Source: Salarias fasciatus
Lineage: Eukaryota; Chordata; Actinopteri; Blenniiformes; Blenniidae
Direction: 5' to 3'
DNA: 64,000 bases
NCBI RefSeq assembly: GCF_902148845.1
Contig: NC_043754.1
Coordinates: forward strand, 18,285,931 to 18,349,930
Shown here in pieces: positions 56,432 to 64,000 of this stretch. The translations under genes and the position numbers were made by a program. Below the pieces are notes generated by a model. It made no database searches, was not told the DNA's origin, and worked only from the letters and a program-made list of their open reading frames with translations. Each line of letters opens with the position of its first letter. Within the stretch, counting starts at the first letter, position 1.

Positions 56432-56999
56432 ATTTCAGAATGTCACTGTTTTTTTTCTCTTCTATTTTGTCAACTGATCACTTTTAAGAGATTTTTTTTT
56501 TTTGATCCGAAATACACAAAGAAATTGTTCTGCTTACCAGGATTTAATTTTCTACTACTTTAAAGTACCATGTATTGATTTACTTCATAACAATATGGTC
56601 ACATGCTACAAATATAAGACACAAATACAAGTGAAATTGATAAAGAAACTTTATTGAACGAAAAAAAAAGCACACATGTACCTGCAATGTACACAATCTT
56701 TAAAATCACGCTTGAATTGTAAATCTGAGAAAAAAAAATCCAAGTTACTTTGCTAAAAAAGAACTGAACACCTTGCTCCATGCTGCCCTGCAGCTTAAAA
56801 AAAAAAAAGAGAACAGAATGAACACCTATGGCACTGAAAATGAAATTGACACGATCCATGTTACAATTTCTCATCAATAAGAAAATAGATGACTGATTGC
56901 ACATTGACACCGGGTATAATGACATCCTGACGTGAAATATTAGCAATACACAAAACAATGTAACTGTCACATGAGACACAAGCACATTCATTCACTGAA

Positions 57000-59392
57000 A
57001 ACAATGCTTTCACCAAGGTTTATCAAGACGGCACATACACGAACAAGTTTATCGATGCTTGAAGTTGCTTCTTGCATTTCACATGCAGCTCTCTGCACCA
57101 TGCGGGCTGGAACTGGACCCTGTAGAACGGTTTATCTGTTCTTGAGTAGGCCGATCACCCGCTCGATGTGTACTCGAACAGAAGAAATCTTCCTTGATGT
57201 TTCCAGCTCTCGTGCAGACAGTTGCTTCTTCCCTTTGGTGGAGGCCGGTGTCAGCAGCTCTGCTCCACACTGGACGGCTAAATCTTCATGGAACAGGAAA
57301 CGGCGATCAGCCAGGATCTGGTCATCCGGCATGTGAAGGGATGAGCTTATGAAGCCCGACTCTCGTACGACGTGTACGTCCGTCGCTCCACCGCCCCACA
57401 GACAGGACAGGAAGTTGATGGAACCTACTGGAGAGCAGGACACAAACACCTTCACAGTGCAGTGTTTCTTGTGGTTGGACCACGTCTGGGCCCTGGCTTT
57501 GGGGTCTTTCGGCGCATCAATAAAGATCTCAATGCAATCAATAATAGATGTGAGGTGTGGAAATTCGGCCTTGAAGACAGGCGGTATTGTCTGAAAGATG
57601 GTGTCTCTGTCCTGCCATTTGATCATGAACCCTAGCTTTGAGTAGATGAGGTCGACCCACTTCCAGAAGTAGTCGATGGCCGTTGTGGTGGGAATGTCCT
57701 TCAGTTGTGCCAACAGTTCGAAGGACATGTTATGTCTCAGCATCACCAAAGTTATGAAAAGTTGGTCAACGAGAGGCAGACTGGATTTGTTCTTCGGTTC
57801 GCTGCACAGGAACGGACTAAGCAATCCAAACACTTTTTCAAATATTTCCCACGTTATGCCAGTCAACATCTGGAACTTGTCGTCGTTGCCTTGAACGGCA
57901 CTTGCCGTTAAGTTTGATGCATCGAGTGTCTTTTCCAACATCTCCAATCTTGCGCGCGTTGTCCCGTTCAGCTCGCAGATTGTTGAGCTCTTCATACAGC
58001 TGCTCCCGTTCACTCGTCTGTAGTGGTGTAGCGAGACCTCGAGCCTGCTTTGGAGATGCAGGGTGCGAAGACGCTGGGGTTGACGGAGTGGGTGGGGGTC
58101 TCAAACATGGTGGCTGTTCAGCAGTCACTGGTGATGAGATGTCTGCAGTCACAACACACGGTGAGGACCGACTCTCTGCTGGTGGTTGTGTGTCTGGAAT
58201 ATTGTCGATGAGCTTCAAACATTTGCGTCCCCGAGTACCTGTCATCAAACTGGATGTTGCTGCGAGAAAAATAAAAACAAAAATTACAGACAAATGAAGT
58301 TAAAGTACAACTATGGTGGGGATTATTATATGTACATGGATAAGTAATGTCAACTGTTTGATATATAACACATTTTTCTGTATTTACACTACCGGTTAAA
58401 AGTTTGGGATCATTTTACGTTGAAGAAGTTCTTGACATTTTATTCAATAATAATGTTTCCAAATTATTTTGAAACAAATCAAAAGATGATTAGATATAAG
58501 GTGATTAAGTTAGTATTTCAAATACTTAGAGCAAAAACAAGTCTTTACATTATAAGCAACACTATTTCTGAGATTTCACATAAAAGTATCTCCTTTGCAA
58601 ATATTACACATTCAGTTTCTACAACGTTATGGAATAATCCAGAACTCCATAATAATCTCTGGAACAACATGCAGCTCTCTACATGAACTCGGAATCATCT
58701 ACAACTTATGAACTCATTCTGAAAATGTAAACCGTCTTAATTTTTTGCAGCTTCAGATACAGTAGAATCATTTTATAAGTACAGTGAAAATGATACAAAA
58801 CTACTTTTACACTAGTTACACTAGTAGTGTAATGTACAAACCCCTTCTCTTCTGGGCTCTGTTGAATCGTGAGAGAGCTGCCTGGCTTGACTGTCTTGAG
58901 CCTGGTTTGTGTGGGAATATGGAAGGGACGTAATCTGGGTGGTCTTTGTGGTTGACCTTTTCTCCTGGAAAAAATAAAGCATTATTAAAACCCCTAAGAT
59001 TAGATTCCAAACCATCTAGACCTAGTAGATTTTAAGAAATATGCTTAGATAGAGGTATAAAGTTATAAACAGCTGATAAATTACAAAATAAACACAAAAC
59101 TGTTGACAGAGCTAGAGGCCCCAGAATAATCAGGGAATTCGATGTTATGAAGCAAACTAGAGTTCTTACCCGTTATAAAGTGTGCAGAACAAACATAGGT
59201 GTAGTTCGACTTCGGTAGCCACAGTTTCCCCGGTGTTTTGCTGGTGGTGGGGTCGGTGGCTCTGTTTATAGCCAACAGCCATTTTCTCCTCCTCTCTGGT
59301 TCAGTAGCCTCGCTTGGTATCGTGTAAAAGGACAAGTGAGGATGTCGAGCTACACTGTTGGTGCAGTTGAACACACAACAATTCTTCACCAT
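57000..59392 (-). pseudogene. THAP-DDE (DDE_Tnp_4) transposase of the ISL2EU element
   Basis: Minus-strand exon 1 (59392-59170) starts MVKNCCVFNCTNSVARHPHL and encodes a THAP finger with CSAHF. Exon 2 is 58964-58842. Exon 3 runs from 58259. The catalytic part (57940-57132) keeps LTGITWEIFEKVF, IIDCIEIFIDAP with the first aspartates, GGGATDVHVVRESGF, DQILADRRF and SSVRVHIERVIGLLKN with the final glutamate. Two faults are visible: a one-base frame change in the CG-rich stretch near 57950-57965, and a TAA at 57132-57134 just before a conserved tail (VLQGPVPARMVQ to a stop near 57000). All DDE landmarks remain, so decay is recent relative to the YqaJ gene. Confidence 0.78.
58385..58831. mobile_element. 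Tc1/mariner-type MITE nested in the ISL2EU transposase intron
   Basis: It starts TACACTACCGGTTAAAAGTT, the typical end of fish Tc1-type elements, and ends TAGTGTA. Its reverse complement begins TACACTAC and has the same TAAAAG and ATCATTTT pieces inside. TA lies at both ends as expected for the target duplication. At about 447 bp it has no transposase. It fills most of intron 2 (58260-58841) of the THAP-DDE gene and ends 11 bp before the exon 2 donor. Confidence 0.75.
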
Positions 59393-59480
59393 CTTTTATA
59401 TATCTAGATCCCTCAGTCTACAACAAATATTGAGCAAGAACAAACTCCACACGAAAAATGGCTCGCTTCGCTGGCAGCAG

Positions 59481-59905
59481 TGTGCGTGATTGTTTGTCCC
59501 TTTGCATGGGTTTATAAGGCCCGCGCAAACCCGGATGTGCTTAGTGGCCCGGATGTCCGTGGTCGAAAGTCACGTTTGACTACGCGAGATTTGGAGATCT
59601 TCTGTGTGGTCTGCTCCGGAGGGACACCACAGTGTAAAAGATCAGGAGAGGAAAATTTGGTGCGATCTGTCTTCTGTTGTCTGCTAGTGTGTGGGTCTCT
59701 AAACCGGAGAAGATTGAAAAAAAAATCCTGTAGTGTGTACTGGTCTTTAATCACTCACCTTCCCTTCGATTACACGACAGCACGCCAGAGTGGTCCACTG
59801 TCCTAAGATGGCCGCCAGTGAAGTGTTGGGCGGTCACGCTTCCTGAACTATCGCGATGCATTCACCTCGAAATCTCGCCCATGCATGACACTGCAGGAAA
59901 CCCCG
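59481..59905. other. Gap before rpl23a
   Basis: Contains the probable right end of the ISL2EU element and the rpl23a upstream region. No exon recognised. AAGATGGCCGCC near 59805 resembles a YY1-type site, common in ribosomal protein promoters. Confidence 0.35.
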
Positions 59906-59910
59906 CTGCA

Positions 59911-59925
59911 TCTTCCTTTCTCAAC
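59911..59925 (+). promoter_or_regulatory. rpl23a: 5' TOP-like leader of rpl23a
   Basis: The pyrimidine tract CTTCCTTTCTC lies directly before AACATGG. It matches the 5' terminal oligopyrimidine start that puts ribosomal protein mRNAs under mTOR control. The cap site is inferred. Confidence 0.6.
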
Positions 59926-61873
<1,948 letters not shown>

Positions 61874-61899
61874 ACCGTGACTGGGGAGACTTGTGGAAG

Positions 61900-61905
61900 A
61901 ATAAA
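61900..61905 (+). terminator. rpl23a poly(A) signal
   Basis: AATAAA 27 bp after the stop codon. Confidence 0.85.
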
Positions 61906-62138
61906 TATTTGTATAAACAAGTTTTATTGTCCCTTGTATTTGTGAGGTATCTTCACACACTGAAGCTGTCAGACCCGCGGCACTCCAGAATAGTTATTTG
62001 ATTGCAGGCATAGTGTACTTATAGAAGGTACACAAACTTGTACATATGTCAGTATTTTGATTGCTCCACAGGAAAAATGTCCAGGTTCTTGACAGCTGTA
62101 ATATTTAAACAAACTTCAGCTATTGCTCAGTTTCATTT

Positions 62139-62144
62139 TTTATT
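62139..62144 (-). terminator. birc2 poly(A) signal
   Basis: TTTATT on the plus strand, AATAAA on the minus strand, about 490 bp after the birc2 stop. The rpl23a and birc2 3' ends converge, about 235 bp apart. Confidence 0.6.
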
Positions 62145-62629
62145 GACATTTTTGTTTTACAATATCAGGAAAGGACAATATGTCTTTAATTCTGGTTTTC
62201 TAAGTAAATGAACAAAAACCATTTGCCAAATTAATGGCTTACAGGCCACCATATTGGATTGAAACTCTTAAAAAAATAAATAAAAACCCAAAACACCTGC
62301 AATAATGCAGCATTACTGACTTCATAAGCATCATGTAAATTTAATATGTATCACATGGTTCTTTTGAAACCAAACCACTGCAGTAATCATTACCAAAAAA
62401 TGTACAAATAAGTTCAGGTAATTACAGAACAATTGGACTTTAACATCGGATCAGTTTTGGCCGTCTTTAGTTTAATCTATTTATGCATGGAAATGATGGG
62501 AAGCTTGAGGCAACGGGAGCCCTTGGAACAGAAACTATGTGTAATTCTAGGAAAGAAGTGAAAACCTTCCTACAAGAGTCAAATATATTGCTTACATTCA
62601 GTGACGTTGCGGCACAAGTTTCAACCTTG
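62145..62629 (-). other. birc2: birc2 3' UTR
   Basis: Non-coding stretch between the birc2 stop and its poly(A) signal; nothing else seen. Confidence 0.55.
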
Positions 62630-63921
62630 TTAGGAGAGGAAGGTTCGAACTGTGCCTTTAACAAGGCCTCTGCAGATCGGGCACTTTCGCAGAGATGGTG
62701 CACACTCCTTGCACACCACCAGGTGTCCACATGGGATGAAGACAATGTTGACCTCTTTGTCCATGCACACCTTGCAGGTTCGCTCCTCCTGCAGGCGACG
62801 CAGCTGCTCTTCCATCGGGAGGTCTGCACAGAAAAAAGAAGCCTGACTTACAATGGAGTCCACATTAATAAAGAGTTTTAATGGACTTAACGTTACAAGT
62901 TCTTCCTCCGTCTAAAATACACTGAAAACATTAAAAAGTATTGTTTATACATTTTGATACTCAGAGGTGTCAACACAAACGTCTGCTCATGGAGAAATCT
63001 ACGACCAAAGCTCCTCGAGAAGAATTGCAGGCAGCACAGGAGTCCAAAAGTGCCAAAACATGACTTAGTAGCCTCGTAGTATAAAACTTGTTCCCACACA
63101 ACTAAATGACAACATATCTGGTAAGTAACATTTACACCAAGTTCAACTGCAGAGTCACCAAAACCACCTTATTCTACTAGATTAATATGTACTGTCATAA
63201 ACTGCAATTACCAAAAATAAAGATTTTCCATTCTCGTACACTGTAGTATGAGATGACAATCATAGCATCTTAAATAGACCAGTAATTTCCTTTTTCTCAA
63301 ATAATTAACATTTCTCCTGGAAAAAAAATATCCAACTTGTGTTGTGTTCTAATAACCTACAGAACATAGAAAGCAGTAACCACCACATATGACCACCACT
63401 GAATAGAGACAGCTGATCTTCTTGACCAGTCAGTCAGGCACAGTTTGTCCTGCCTGAGGCTCAGGAGTGTCCTCATACCTGAAAGATCTTGACTTGGTGA
63501 TGCAGCTTCGTTTGACTGTGCTGAAAGTGTGAAAGAAACATGCACTTAGCTCAGGATTTGGTGAATGCACAATGGAAATAATCTGTCTGGACTGCGGTAA
63601 AGCACGCAGGTACAGTGTGATCACAGTGCTTTTGGTGACCATGACTGTACAAAAGTCCTCAATGCCCAAAAAAATATGATGTTCAGGTACTGATTATGCC
63701 ACAACTACCAAACACAAAGGACACACAGTGGTTTCTCTTTGTGACTGGTGGAAAACACTAAATACCCATGAGGTCTCTGAGCAGGTGGACGTCGTTTTTC
63801 TGGATCCAGTTGCGGAAGACCTCGGCGGCGGCGTTTCCCTTGGTGAGGACGAGCTCGATGAGCCGGGCCGTCTGCTGCTGGGCCGACGTCTGAGCCTGAA
63901 GACCACTGAACTCCTCAGCAG
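62630..63921 (-). CDS. birc2: Baculoviral IAP repeat-containing protein 2 (cIAP1-like), 3' end
   Basis: Last three visible coding exons on the minus strand: 63921-63766, 63520-63479 and 62823-62630; the rest lies beyond the window. cIAP1 is a RING E3 ubiquitin ligase that controls TNF-receptor and non-canonical NF-kappaB signalling and restrains cell death. The first visible exon ends a CARD domain ([20 protein letters not shown]). The 42-bp exon encodes [14 protein letters not shown]. The last exon has [20 protein letters not shown] and a complete C3HC4 RING ([16 protein letters not shown]), ending [13 protein letters not shown] plus this RING tail fits BIRC2/BIRC3 rather than XIAP, which lacks a CARD. 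BIRC3 cannot be fully excluded from this part alone. Confidence 0.9.
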
Positions 63922-64000
63922 CTGCACGTCAACAAGGGACAAACATTTTCAAAACCTAACTATTCGATATGGAGGAATGAAGAGATCACTTCAGGGTTCG

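Larger units (their letters stand above)
55440..59480. mobile_element. ISL2EU-type DNA transposon with two convergent genes, decayed
   Basis: Two genes point at each other: a SWIM/YqaJ/PHD nuclease-like remnant on the plus strand (55.67-56.43 kb) and a THAP-DDE transposase on the minus strand (59.39-57.0 kb). A DDE transposase paired with a YqaJ-type nuclease is the hallmark I know for the ISL2EU superfamily. A palindromic CRE (TGACGTCA at 55463-55470) and CACGTG at 55476-55481 lie at the left promoter side. Terminal inverted repeats and target duplications were not recognised, so the ends are approximate. A nested Tc1-type MITE shows that the element was in place before that insertion. Confidence 0.75.

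Overview
The window comes from a vertebrate nuclear genome, almost certainly a ray-finned (teleost) fish. The genes have many short exons with GT-AG introns. The proteins are close to vertebrate orthologues, and the repeats are of kinds common in fish (Tc1/mariner, hAT, ISL2EU, P-like, and LINE tails of fish type). There are no bacterial operons, no CRISPR array, and I recognised no retrovirus-like or other capsid-bearing element.

Layout. All exon joins were read by eye, and the listed coding exons sum to whole codons in every complete gene. Left to right: a decayed Tc1 copy (about 1.27-1.82 kb); cct8 (2.0-7.1 kb, with two alternative last exons); rskr (8.0-13.5 kb); a LINE tail (15.2-15.7 kb); aldoc (promoter near 15.9 kb, coding 21.8-24.5 kb, a hAT element in intron 1); pigs (26.6-30.4 kb); srsf1 (31.3-34.7 kb); dynll2 (36.3-37.8 kb); a LINE 3' fragment touching the heatr6 start; heatr6 (38.8-44.4 kb); ddx52 (46.3-51.1 kb); an Emi-like broken exon (51.9-52.4 kb); a P-element-like remnant (52.8-54.9 kb); an ISL2EU element with a nested Tc1-type MITE (about 55.4-59.5 kb); rpl23a with two intronic snoRNAs (59.9-61.9 kb); and the 3' end of birc2 on the minus strand. 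All nine complete host genes lie on the plus strand.

Synteny. From what I know of the human map, rskr, aldoc, pigs and rpl23a correspond to 17q11.2, ddx52 to 17q12, and srsf1, dynll2 and heatr6 to 17q22-23. cct8 and birc2 map elsewhere in human. The block is therefore a rearranged fish counterpart of human 17q. The pigs/srsf1 gap, where 17q11-like and 17q22-like genes meet, holds a full CTCF consensus match.

Roles. The genes are mostly housekeeping or neuronal: chaperonin (cct8), glycolysis (aldoc), GPI transamidase (pigs), splicing (srsf1), dynein light chain (dynll2), ribosome biogenesis (ddx52), 60S protein plus 18S methylation guides (rpl23a with SNORD4 and SNORD42), an apoptosis E3 ligase (birc2), and a little-studied kinase (rskr). 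The points most worth a second look are the duplicated cct8 last exon, the LINE tail ending just before the heatr6 ATG, the P-like remnant that keeps an unbroken 208-residue THAP/coiled-coil frame, the snoRNA pair aimed at neighbouring 18S sites, and an unassigned coding-like exon at 25.8-26.05 kb.
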